DNA of 64,000 nt, from positions 62,001 through 126,000 of the forward strand of contig WBMZ01009009.1 in NCBI GenBank assembly GCA_013400975.1, in the 5' to 3' direction. How positions within the stretch are numbered: the first letter of the stretch is position 1; each line of letters begins with the position of its first letter. Of the stretch, positions 12,471 through 25,060 are shown piece after piece. Source of the DNA: Atrichornis clamosus (lineage: Eukaryota; Chordata; Aves; Passeriformes; Menuridae). The notes under the pieces were generated by a model that saw only the letters and a program-made list of their open reading frames with translations, was not told the DNA's origin and searched no databases. Both the position numbers and the translations under genes were made by a program.

Positions 12471-15400
12471 AACATTCTATAATGTTTGAAAAATTCATTA
12501 CTGGTTTGTCCTCCATAGCTTTAACATACATATAAAATCAGCAAAATGCCCACATGAATCCAGAAACACTACCTAGAGACTAGGCATTTACTGACATTTG
12601 AGAAACATTAATACATCCAAAAGAGGGGATTAGTTTAGCCTTCTCCAAACACTGTACATTATGCAGAACATCACAAGACTTCCCTAAAGAGCAAATTCTC
12701 AGTCTGTATTAATATTACTTTGCACATCAATAGGTGTGGTTTAGAATTAACTGGCCATTCCAGACCTGTCCTATCACTTCTTTACAGCATGAAAAAATAA
12801 AGAAACCATACTATATACATTTAAGAATCTACATTTATACAAAGTTGTTTTTTAAGAAAAAACAAAACCACTTAGGGCAAGATTGATCATGGCATGAGAG
12901 TGCTTTCATATGAAGATAAAGTGAAGAAGACTGGTTGGCTGCAGTTAGGTCACAAGGAAGAGGAGGTAATACAAATATATGAGATTGCCTAGGAAAGGTA
13001 GGGAGCAAAGAAACTTTCCAACACACACTCAACACAGAGGCAAGGGCATTTGAGAAAAGTAAATGGAAGAAATTCCAAGTGAAAATGTAAATTTTCACAG
13101 GTACTTTGCAACTTCTCAATGAAAATCAAAACATAATTAGGAAAATTTTCAAAATATTGGCACACGTTATGTGAGAATTTGGCAAGACCCAAAAGCAACT
13201 GGTCAGTCTGCCTACCTAGATGTACCTAAAAATATAAATGAAGGCCTCAGAAAAACATATGAGAGATCAGGGTGAAACCAGATATGAAGATGCAGGTGAT
13301 ACCATTACCTGTTAGCATCCTCTGTCATTAGAGTCAACAGCCAGCTCTTTAGACAGACTTTTAAGCAATACTACCATTAAAGAAACTACTGACCGGCCTC
13401 AAATTCATTTAAAAAGCAAGTCTATGAACAGAATTCATAAATGTCTTCCACCTGCGTACACTGGGAAAGTGTACAACGAGCATGGCATCCAACCAGCATT
13501 GCTTTTGCAAAGCATAGCTACCAGAGTAGAAATAATAACTGTAAACTTGAAACTCACAGAGTCAAAGGCTCTTTGGGGTCAGGATCAGCTGCAAGTTAGT
13601 TTCTGTGTTGCTCAATATTGAGGTGAAATATGAAAAAAGAGAAAACATCAGCCCAATATTCAACTAATGCTTTCTTTGATGTTGGAGTCCAATGAGCAAA
13701 ATCTGAGAAAATTTTACTCAATTATAGTCTCTCTCAGACAATTTTATTTATCTTTATTAATTTTTTCATAGCCTAGAAAAGTTCAAAATACTCTGATTTT
13801 GTTAAGGAAGAAAATAGTTTCCAAGGCTAAGAATCCTTTATGAGCAATTTCATTAATTCAAAGGTTGATATTTAAAGAATGGAAACAGAGGAAAGCATTC
13901 ATCTTCATTTCAGGATAAATTCTTTAGAGAAAGAACTGTATTCTGTTACCCATATGTGAATTAGTGCATAAAAAAGGTCATCTTATGCAACAAGGGTAAG
14001 GTGGGAGAGGCTTCTAGGTGTTAATGCAATGCAAATCATAATTACTAGAAATATGATGACAAGAAGAATCACTTCAAAGATTTACAACAGTGCAATCTAT
14101 AAAAGGTCAACATCACAGTGAAATCAGAAACGAGCTGGAGGTCAGTAGTTGTAAATAGCACTTCAATTATGAGCCTTTAGTTAGCATTTCCAGCAGAAGT
14201 ACAAATATAACACTGCACAGATAGTAATTTAACTGACCGAGAGAAAAGAGTAAGACTAGAACTGAGTAAAACGCAAATACATCAAAATTAAAGTCAGTGT
14301 AATGATCTGAAACACAGCAAATTTAGACAACCATGCACTAGTCAAGGCAGAATCCCATCACACAGCATCTCAGAAGCTGAAAGCACGATAAGGCGGAAAT
14401 CCTGCAGCAGGTGAAGAGGATTTTTGATTAGAGAGTGTACATAAGGAACAGAAGAATAACTAAAATAAGCTGATGAGTGTCTTGAGGAATACTGCAGGAC
14501 AGAAACGAAAATGTAACAGGGAGGAAAAAGATCCCAAAAAACTTACAGACAGAAATACAATACCACAGAGCAAACACTCAGCAAAAGGCATAAATTAAAG
14601 TTACAAACTCAGCAACAAATGCTAATCATAGAACTGGGAAACAAAAGCCAACAACATATTCAAGTTATTACAGAAATTTAAGGTAGACCAGTAAACTGCA
14701 ACAAAACTGCCAAATTAAGAATTAACTGAAAGGAATATATAATATTTTCATCTAGTAGTATTTGCAGCAGTGTTTCCTCTGAGTATTCTTGACATAATAC
14801 CCTTTTCCAGAGGAAGCCTAAAACTGGTTTTATTTATAGAGGCTAAGCTCAGAAAAGGATTTCAATGGAATGTTCAGGTGCAAGCTTTATGTACAGATAT
14901 ATAGGTAATGGTGAAGGTCCTCTCATTGCCTTCTAAGATATTCGCCACCTAATGAAACGACACCTTGAAAGCGTAGCAGGTCCTGCTTTGAAAGAGTTAA
15001 TATATTTCATTACATTTTATTCAGTTATCCCTGTGCCTCTGTTCCCAGGAACTGCACACTCTGAATTAAATGCTTTATGGGGTTTGGCATGCAATGTTCA
15101 CTGAAAACATATCCAAACACTTTGTACCAATTAAGCAGAATATTTTATTTAAAATATGATCCAGAGCTACCAAAACACTGTCTCCAGTACCTCAGTTTCA
15201 GTGAAAGCACAGCCCTTACAGATCAGGACAGGACAGAAATAGAAAAGTTCTCTTGCACTGGACATGTAGATAATGGCATTTTTCGATTTGGGATTCAGAT
15301 ACTAAGTAAAATCAGTTTATTCAAAACGTAGTCCTGGAACATGAGAACAAAGTACATCTGTTCTTTTTACTGTAAACTCCTTTTCACTCTAGTGTTAAAT

Positions 15401-16004
15401 CCTTGCCTAGATTACTAGTCTCTATCAGCAGTTAATAATGTCCTTAATATGAATTTCAGAATAGAGCAGAGTCTGTATCTATTTAGCTCAGTCAGGAAAA
15501 AGACCTATTGATTTCCATGAGTTACCTACCTGAGGCAGAGTTTATTTTACACTTGCTTTGAAATGTTTGGATTCATGAGACAAATGCAAAATAAATGCTA
15601 AAGCAGGAGACTGCTAAAAGGTAATCTACAAAAAAATAAGGGATGCAAGTTGGAAAGTCGTTATCAAATGCAAGTCTCAAATGCAGGAAAATCTACAGAA
15701 GAAGGATAATATGCAGGATATGCAAGGGAAGCTGCAGATGAAGGAGGTGAGAAAAGAAAAAGTCAAAGGTATGCAACTTGCCTTTCCAGACAGAGAATTC
15801 ACAGAATATTTCTTGTGGACCATTTAAGTCAGTGCCACTTCATGAGGTGCCATTTCATAGTTGATTTTGTACTACTTGTAGTTGTTTGAGTTGTACTTTG
15901 AACTGGTTTTAGGTTATGATTTTTGGTTTTGCCTTGATTGGTTAATACCTACGTCATTGCCTGGTGTGATTTGCAATTTGTACTAACACAGTTCTGCTCA
16001 ACTC

Positions 16005-16275
16005 CAGTCCACTTCCACTTCCACCCTCACCTTGGTCCAAATATTTGTGCAATTTTTTGCCTTTCTGCTCCTCCCATGTTCTCCACCCATCTCTACCCTT
16101 CTTTCTGCCCGTCTCTGCCAATTTCAGCCCTTCTCTGACCTTCTCTTCTGCCCTGCTCCTTTGTCCTTCTGCCCCATTCATCTCCACCCATTTTCTCCAC
16201 TGTTATGTCCCCTGTCCACTGAGCTCTGCCTGCCTGTCTTAGCCCTTCTCTGACCTTCCTTGACCTTCTCTGTTA
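16005..16275. repeat. Pyrimidine-rich imperfect repeat block
   Basis: The plus strand is dominated by C and T for about 270 bases, with a phrase AGCCCTTCTCTGACCTT occurring at about 16124 and 16242. The several overlapping open frames here are composition artefacts. The transcribed USH2A RNA would be purine-rich in this part. Confidence 0.65.
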
Positions 16276-17794
16276 GCTGTAGTCCTGAAAGACAGCCTCA
16301 GCCCTGCTGTTCTTAAGTGACCATGTCAAGGCATGAAAGTCAACAGGATAAAGCCAATATACTGGGTCTGTTACTGTAAAAGTTAACTACTATGCACTAT
16401 CTAGAACATAAACAGAGGCAAATGCTGCATGAGAAGCTAAGGAATGTAACAATTTTCTCTTAGAAATTACTTTAGCATATGTGTGATCCCTGTTAACTCT
16501 TGTTAATGTTTCCCAATGCACAGAAGGAAGATTTTATCACTGATACAGCACTCACAATCCCTGGATTGATTTTGAAAATAGAATTGGGGTGGGAAGGAAG
16601 GACCACCTGTAGTAGTTCCTCAGCATCAGCTGCTATCGCCATTTCTTTCTCCTTTGTTGGACGGCCATGGCCCAAAATACAGCCCAGTAATTGAACAGGG
16701 GATTTCATGTTATTTATCATATGTTAAGGTCATATTCACCAAATTCACCAACATTCTCTGCTCTGCCAAGCTTCTATACAGAGTATGCCACAGAAAACAT
16801 GACCCAGTGCTGTAAGCCAGCTGTGGAGGTTGTGTCATCAATTTGTAGTCTGGCTTACTCCCAAGAACCAAACCCCTGCACTCATGGTAAGCATTAAACA
16901 CATCCAGAAGCATAAAGCAAAACTAGCAGGGCAATGAAATCACACTTATCTATAGCTGAATATTCACACAGTAGGAAATACTTTCAGAGTGATAAAGTGA
17001 ACTCCAACCCTCCCTCTCTGGTTTTTAAGAAAACAGTGCAGTGGTATGCAGTGGACATGGAAGAGCTCCTGTACTACATCCAGCAATGCAGCTAACGTTG
17101 CCAACACACCTTGCTGGGGACAGATATAACCAGGTATCACGTCCTGTGTGCTGTCACCTACCTGGACTGCCTACCAGGACGGTACATGATAATGCTGGCA
17201 GGAATGGAACACAGAGGTAATGCCTTCCTCCCACCCAGGTGGGGTGGATGCTCCGCAAATAAGGATTAGAGCTGAGATTTTCACCACATGTCCAGATGCA
17301 AACAAAAGAGTGATAGGTTAACTGATACACACAACAGCACCAGCAGTGATATCTGTTGGTGTTTCAGTGCTTTTCCGTGTACAGTAAGGAGTTAATGATT
17401 TTCTCATGACTCTAATCAATACTGGGAGGAAATTAAGTACATCTCTAAATTCTGAACTACATCCACTGGTGTAAGCAGTAGAAAAGGCAATCCAGAAATG
17501 AGCATGAACATTGCAATGGTGTGACCAGCCATGTAACAACCTGTAAGGGCTTAATATAGGGCACAATTTACAAAAAAAAAAAATCCCCAACTTCTTGAAG
17601 TAGACAAGAAAGTAAGGAGTATAGAAAATTATAACATCAGGAAATGAATTGATAAAGCATATAACATTTACTAATTACCAACCTAATTCTGTTTGTCCAA
17701 TATAAGTTAAACTGCAACACCAAACAAAGAATTAAACTGCCAAGGCCCAAGGTTTAAAAAAACCCCTAACTTTCATAAAATTTCCCTTCTCTGC

Positions 17795-17890
17795 CTTCTG
17801 TGTATGTGTAGTTACTCCTGTCTTACACTTGGACTGTAAACTCCTTAGGACAGACACTGTCAACTTGTTCTTCCTATTATAAAACAGACA
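17795..17890 (+). mobile_element. Ancient L2/MIR-type 3' fragment
   Basis: The stretch GACTGTAAACTCCTTAGGAC followed by AGACACTGTCAACTTGTTC resembles the well-known L2-type 3' sequence (ACTGTAAGCTCCTTGAGGGC and following). The remaining flanks are too diverged to extend. Confidence 0.5.
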
Positions 17891-20814
17891 TGTAAAGATT
17901 TAACATTCAACTAATTTTATTAATCTAAGTTAAAAGAGATAAGGCCAATACTGAAAATACTTTCTTTTAATTTCTTTCACATAGCATGATGTCATTTAAC
18001 CTCCATATATTATGATATTTTCAGGCAGGTATTGATTGAGCCTATGTCATCTTTTCAGAATTTTAATTCCTTACGGGATTCTTGAATTAAAGACCACTTT
18101 GCTGTAGACTGCCTTTGTGTTGATTTTTACATTATTGCTTAAACCTTGAGTGATTACAGAATACATGACTAATTCAGAATTATGGCAATAAGGAAACTTC
18201 TCCTCTTCTGCAAAATTCACTGAAAATTTTTTCTTTCTTCTTTTCTCTTAAAGTATGAGACTTTCTGCAATAGAGAAAATTATGATAGATTACAATACTG
18301 TAAGAGATTAAATAAAAACGTGGGTGCCTGAACATACAACGTTACTGAGAAGTATGAGACTTTATATTCTTTTTTTCCCAGTGTGATCATTTTTGTATCT
18401 TTATCACTTACAATTTCTCATAGAAAGACACTCATATTAAAAAAAATAGCAAAAATCATTGGCCATGTGCTGTAACAATGGCTCTGAGTCGCCTTTTATC
18501 CTGTCTCTTGTGTTGCCTGAGGATTCAGATGACAGTCAGCTTGTTTAAATCTCGGTGATTATTTTAAAGTTTTACTTGTGATGCTAGAGCAGTGTAAGGG
18601 AAATGAGGAAAAATTACCTCCTCAACAATGCAAAAAACCTTATTTATAGAAGCACTTAAAAACACTAATTAAAGAAAAAATTCAAACAAAACTGCCTTTA
18701 AAAGGGTGAATTGTTTAATTGTAGCAGCAAGGCATGCCTAGCATACAATGGCAGAGCCATAGAGGAAATCTGGGCAAAGGCTCTTGAACTGCATGTGTCC
18801 CTCAGCTGTGTTGGAGCAGGAATGCTGCCACTGCACCAGGCAGCTGAGAGCAGGGCTTCCAGGCACGGGGACCATCAGGTAATCTGGATCCCAAACTGCA
18901 GGAGAAAGGCTGTATTGGACTAGCAAGGCTGAAACCTTAGAGCCAGCTCAGCCCTGTCCCTTAGCAAGAGCTCTGGGGAGAGGCTGCCCGTGAGCTATTA
19001 ACATATTTCCTCCCAAAACATGCAGCAGTAATCCCGAGGCCCTTAGGTGTACAAAGATTTCAGGAGAACTGGGCATTTCTGTCTCAAAGCAGCCTTGAGC
19101 ACTGGCCATTTCTCTGGCTGGCTGCAGTTGGTGGTCACTTTGCAATTCTGCAGGAGTACTGTGCTGCCCTGATTTCCACCTCTGACAGTTCCCTGGCCCT
19201 TTCCTGCCTGTGTGAAAGGCAGAAGGTCTGGCATAAAAGCAATTATGCAGTCTTTGCTTCAACCAGGATTCCCACTCAACCCATTTTTCCTCCCCTTAGT
19301 GCATGCAGTTCAGTAGCACAACCAAGTTTACACAGAAATACCTTAATTTTTTGAAAATTAATGATGCTAACATGACAATGTAACATGGGTTTGGAATAAG
19401 CAGCTCAAATTGATATATTTCAATCTCCAAACTGGAACAATTTGGGAGAGAAAAAATACAAAGGAGAAATAATAAAAAAATTATAAAGGAGGAAAATAAA
19501 TGGAAGAAACACCTAATTTTGAAAGCTGGAGTGCAGAGGTAGTGTTTTTATAATACACTTCATCTTTTAAAAATAATGAACAAAACCTCCAAAACATGAA
19601 AATCAAATGTGCAAACTTTTTATAAGGAACTCACTCTAAATAGTGCCAAAACTTCTGTGGAAAGGATGACTTTCATCCCAAGATAAAACTCTCTTTTCCT
19701 TCTACAAGTCTTCCCAGTGGCAGACATTCTCAAAAACACTCATTCCCCACACCCTCCTTGAATCTTCCCAACAAGGTTTCACCCTGGTTCTACAATTCAC
19801 TTCACAATTTGTTTCTGGCTCAAAAGATATTACCTGGGATAGTCGTACCTCTCAGTCTAGCCTTCGTTTTGTTCTTCCAATTATGAAGGCTGATGGGAAC
19901 AAAGACGGTAATTCGTGTAAATAGATTCCCCCTCCTCCTTCCCTGTCTCTGCAGCAAGTCATTGAACAACTTGAAAATGCATAAAATAAAATCCCCCAAG
20001 GGCTAAAACTCCACAACACCAAAATTCCCATTATTTACTACAGGAGAGAATGCATTCTGTTTGTGGTAACCCCTCTAATGGTGACGTTTCATTTTTAGTA
20101 AATCAAGAAACTTTCAAAGTAAACCAGAATAAAAGAGCACTATTAATTACTAAGCTTGGGGGGAGAAAAAAAAGGTCTATATAAAAATGTGATACTATTT
20201 ATTATTGAACTTTTTTTTTCTTTACTTTGGAGAAAACCTGAGGACACACCCCACTCCAAGTATCAGTTGCTGTTAACTCTAGCTACTCTAGAATAACACT
20301 AGTCTAAAAGCATGTAAACAGGATCAGAATAATTTTAAACGTATAGGCTTAGATATGAAGCATCAGATCAAAAATAGATTATTTCTTCTTTTTGTTTCCT
20401 TTTTATTCCTCCCTGAGGTAGATTGTATGTTCCTTTCTGAACTTCACAAGAATACCATTCTGTATAGCACCATCAGTATAAACAAAAATGACTCTCTGAG
20501 TAAAAGAATAGAACAGCGACATATTTCTGTAGTTCCCCACCTTGCTCAGTATCGGAAAACATTTTGTGCTACAACTACTTACTTGACAAACATTGCATAG
20601 ATTTTATAGGACAGCAAATGAAGACACTAAAGAGTATTTAAAAAGTAGCAGGAATGACCTCCAAAAGCCTAGTTTCCCCCCAATTAAAGTCTTTTTCCAA
20701 TAAATAAAGCAAAGCAAAGCACTCCATAAGAATACAGCCAAAGAAAGACAAATATCTTTTGCAATAACTATAGTAAGCACATTATCAGTTGCAGAAAGCA
20801 CTGGAAGAATTTTG

Positions 20815-21090
20815 AAACATATAATGGTTTGGGTTGGAAGGGGACTTTTAAGGTCACCTAGTCAATCCTTCCCTGCAATGAGCAGGGACATCTTCAACTA
20901 GATCAGGCTGTTCACATCCAATTTGACCTTGAAAGTTACCAAGGACAGAGCATCCACAACTTCTCTGGGCAGCCTGTGCCAGTATTTCATCACCCTCATT
21001 GCAAAAAACTTCCTTAAAACTGGTCTAAATCTACTCTCTTTTAGTTAAAAAATATTACCCTTTGTCCTATATAGAACACTAAAGGAAAAG
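20815..21090 (-). mobile_element. CR1 LINE, 3' end fragment
   Basis: The plus strand begins with TGGTTTGGGTTGGAAGGGGA and continues with the familiar reverse complement of the avian CR1 3' end, including CCCTGCAATGAGCAGGGACA and the stretch ending in CCCTTTGTCCTAT. The element is therefore in minus orientation, the same as USH2A, and 5'-truncated at about 21090. It is moderately diverged from the common consensus as I remember it. CR1 is the dominant LINE family of birds. Confidence 0.93.
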
Positions 21091-23543
21091 TGGAGCTGCA
21101 CAGCAGAAAATTTAAAAACCTTAAGTTATTGCAGCCAGCATATTTTTCAGGGAACAGCCTTGTTTCATAACCTAAATCATAATCAGAGAGAGCAAATAAT
21201 CACTTCTTAGCAAGATAAAGGTAGGACTTGAACAGCAGCACATGTAACAGGTCAGTTTAATAAATAGAATGGTGCAAAACCACAGAGTACTATATAAGTA
21301 ATGATCAATGTTTAAAATCAATGCTCGTGCAAATTGAAGCCAATGCAAAGGGGCTCGCACCAGGGTAAGGTGATCCGGTTGATGTATTTTGGATCTGCTG
21401 AAATAAATCCATTTATAGGAGCATTTGCAGGATGACTAAGTTAAAAGAGCACTGCAACAGCCAGGCCTGGCTAAGGGAACGCCTCCTCCTACTGTCAATA
21501 TTTCAAACTGATAAAGAGCTGACCAAGTGCAATCAGCACTGTGATGAATAAAAGAAAGCTTGGGACCATTAACATTAATGGAACTTGCGTGACTAAATGC
21601 TCATATATTTTTCTGAAAATTTACCCGATGGACCAGGAGACTTTTTTTTTCCTTTGCTTATGCTTCCCCTTTTTCTTGCAGACTGTATATGATCAGTTTG
21701 AAAACATATTGCAACATAGTATAAACATCTAAAATAACTTCATATTATTAATATCCCATGAGTCAAACAAAAGGGAAAAAAAAATAAAAAGAAGAATTAC
21801 AGAGCTCACTCTGACTATCTGGGAGACTTGAGAAAATAGAAATGCCAGCTTTATACACACAGATAAAATTGGCTGCTCTAATATCTTCGGGCAGAGTGCC
21901 TTATCCTTGGGGCACAATGACAAAGACTCTGGCACCTACCATCCACAGTGCATATAACCTGGCACCCTATGAAAGCTGGTTGAACTTTTTTGGGAAGATA
22001 GAAATTCAGATTAGCAAGCACAGTCCTAAAATCGTATATATCCAGGAGACAACCTGGATAAATAATTTTAAACTGAAATGCGGCAATCTGTTTTTCCCAT
22101 AATTAATATTAAATACCTATCATATAGCTAGTGCTGTATCAAAAGCAAATAACATCTTTTATCTCTTTTGTCTCCTGAAACCTGGAAAACACCATGTGGT
22201 ACAATGAGGGGCCAAGGGAGAACATATAGGGTTAGGATCGTTCTGTAGAACATGTTGTTTCATATTGGTATATATTTATAGCACAACTGGGCAAAATGAA
22301 TTAGTATTTTGTTCATTTATAGCTATTTAATACAAAAAGTTTCAAAAAAGAATCTGATACAAGATTTACAGCTGTGTGAAACACCACTGTGAAGTCATTG
22401 TTATAAAAGAAATATTTAAAGCTTTCATATTGTCTTTTAGACTTGGCAGAGTACTCCCAAAGAAGTGGAGTAGCATAGAGAGAAGTTGTTGATCAGGACA
22501 AAAAATTCTCTTGATGGAGAGAGAGACCTCTGCCTGGCAGGTTCCCCAGTTGGGGGGCAGGGGGGCAAAGAACCTTAGTAATAGTACAAAATACAAGTAA
22601 ATGTCCTTCATGACTTCAAGGTTTATTCCAGTTCCAAGGAATTTAACTTCTTTTTTTATTTCCACAGAGAAAAAAATCCCTGTAATTTTACCCAACATAA
22701 AATTAGCTGTCCCAGCATTGAGTCATTTTTATTTTTAGTTCTTAGCCATGTTGGCAGAGAGGGATTATATTTACTTTAGTACCTGCATCATTTTAAAATC
22801 AAATGCTCCATTGGAATATGCTCCTACTACAAGCATTTAGAGATAAAAGTTTCACATATGTGTGTCTGTCACTCCACTCTGAACACCTGCAGTCCTAAAA
22901 TGGGGTCATGATAAAGACTTAAGGTAAAGTTTTCAAGCCTGCTGATCAGTCCCAACCTTTACTCACCACCTCATTTAACCTTTGACCAACAGACTGAAAA
23001 AAACTGTGTACATGACTGAACAACAGTGCTGGGATTAAGCCAACTGTAGTACTGCCTGCTTGCACAATTAAAATATCAGTAATGTGAAACAAGATAAAAG
23101 TATAAAATGCTGACAGAAGAATTTTGAAATTACAGACAAAGAATGGTTCCTAAAATCAAAATCAAGCAAATAGAAAAGAATAAAATGCTTTGTCAGTAGA
23201 CAAAGAAAGAACAAATTATTTCAAAATAACAATTTTACGGGCCTTAGAGATAATGAAACCACAAAATGTGGTGACTGGAAAGAACATTGCTGTGCTTAAT
23301 TATCAGTTCTACTGAATCATCAACTTCTTCATGAGCACAGTTCAAAACACCAAGTTCCAGCCATTTCAGCACAGGCTGGCAGAGGCAGCAGTGTACAAAA
23401 CCTGCCGCCTCCCACCTGTGACCAGCAAGGAGATTGTGCCACTGCTTCTCAGGAATGCACCTGGCCACAACAACCCTCACCTTCATGATCTTAAGCAAGA
23501 ACAAGTTGCAGTATTTTAGCTTACATACTGAAAACCAAAAATA

Positions 23544-23567
23544 GGGGAGGGGGAGGGGAGGGGGGGG
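23544..23567 (+). repeat. Four G-tracts with single-A loops (G-quadruplex motif)
   Basis: The plus strand reads G4-A-G5-A-G4-A-G8 without interruption. This meets the strict pattern for a parallel G-quadruplex with one-base loops, which are the most stable. It lies on the template strand of USH2A, in intron 21. Confidence 0.9.
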
Positions 23568-24639
23568 CAAAAAAAAACCCAGGAAAACAATTGAGAATGC
23601 AGCATTTTTATTTACACTCTCTGCCACAAGCACATCATCCCATTTGCTCTGCTCACTACACGGACTCTCCATAGAATATTAGGTCAAATGTAAGGTCCCA
23701 ATATTAATCTTCATGGCCATCCATGGAAGTGGTTCAAGATATCTCAAGAGTGCCCTTTTCATTATGTTGGTGACCTCTCTGAACAACTGCTGTTAGTTTC
23801 AAGGCTCACCAGAGCAAGACTGAACTGCCTTTGCAAGAAAGATAGAGGCCCTGGAACTCATTAGAGGCGCAGATCAAAAATTATCACAAATTTCACATAT
23901 TTCTAAAGACAGCTTGAACTCAGATCTAGCCAGGCTTTCCAAAGTCATACATTAAAACAAAAGAGAGGAGACAAAAAAAAAGTAAACTTGTCTAAAGAAG
24001 AATGTTAAGCAAGAGGTAAAAAAGAAGTGGGTACATGAGAAGTAAGAAAAAAACCAATGAGAACAAGTTAGCTGAGTATGTTTTGGAAAATACTCAGGTA
24101 CCACTTGCAAACTATGATTCAGGTCCAAAATCTCTTTTATCATTTTTACCTAACACATTGATGTTAATACTGGTTAAAATAAATTCACTAAATGTGCACA
24201 TTGGTTTAATAAAAAATAGGAAAAAAAAAAGAATTTCGGATTGTTTTTCATCCACAAATAGAAGAACGGAAGTTTGTAACTCTGAATTCACAGCATAAAG
24301 CAGAACTAAATAAACAACCAATGAACTAAACCTTCCTCCCAAAAATGTCCAATATGGGTAAAAAATTAAAAAAAAAAACTGAAAACACTAGACTTTTCTA
24401 AGTAAAACTGATTCCAAAAGGACCATCTGCTTGATATTAAAAAAAAATCAAATCAGACCTAAAGCTGACTTAAGATTAATTACAACTGAAAAAAATTGCA
24501 TGGGTTGTATAAAATTATCTGTTCTCAATTTCTAAGGAGGATTTTGAAGTCAAATCTTCTGGATTTCCAAATTACTTTTTTTACTTTGCTTCCAATACCT
24601 TAACACAATTCTAAATTCTGCATCTTTTAAAACCAAATA

Positions 24640-25060
24640 ACTGTAGTAATATCCAATATAGTTAAGGCCACTCTAGATAGCAACAGTTAGTGATTACCAG
24701 ATCAAAGGCCTTACTTAAATCAATAAAGATAGCTCCTGTACATTGATTATCATCCAACACTATAAAAACATAATTGCTTACCTTGAGAGGAGCAGTGCAA
24801 GTGAAATGAAAAGGTCATAATAGGTCAATAATTATTTAAATTAAACTTACATCTTCCTTCGTCCGATGGACCAACTCTAGCACACACTGAAATGGTTGTG
24901 ATTTACCAGTTTAAATAGACATATTAACATGTCAGCAAAGGGCTTAGCAGTAATTGGGTCAGCAATTTTAAGCAGTCAAGGTTCCAGGTTGTCAGCTTCT
25001 CCATTTATGCTCCCAATTAATCTTAAGGTATTATAGATCTTAAGTCAGTAAGCACAGATC
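24640..25060 (-). mobile_element. Ancient LINE reverse transcriptase relic (L2/CR1-like clade)
   Basis: On the minus strand the DNA at about 24690-24750 translates to CTGAIFIDLSKAFDLV, the catalytic motif A region of Jockey/L2/CR1-type reverse transcriptases. Further upstream (about 24870-24990) another frame gives LKIADPITAKPFADML and then CARVGPSDEGR, which match the domain before motif A of such enzymes (pattern L-K-x-A-x-P-I-x-x-P-x-x). The order and spacing are right, but stops and frameshifts lie between the pieces, and no YADD box could be seen downstream. The wording of motif A is unlike the CR1 copies in this window, which suggests an older family such as L2 or L3. It is in sense orientation to USH2A. 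Confidence 0.62.

Noticed and set aside
15938..16253. Several overlapping open frames on both strands at 16 kb
   Set aside because: All arise from the pyrimidine-rich composition.
23244..23672. 142-codon minus-strand open frame
   Set aside because: It crosses the G-run (PPPPLPLP segment from C-tracts) and has no domain; an opposite-strand open frame overlaps it.
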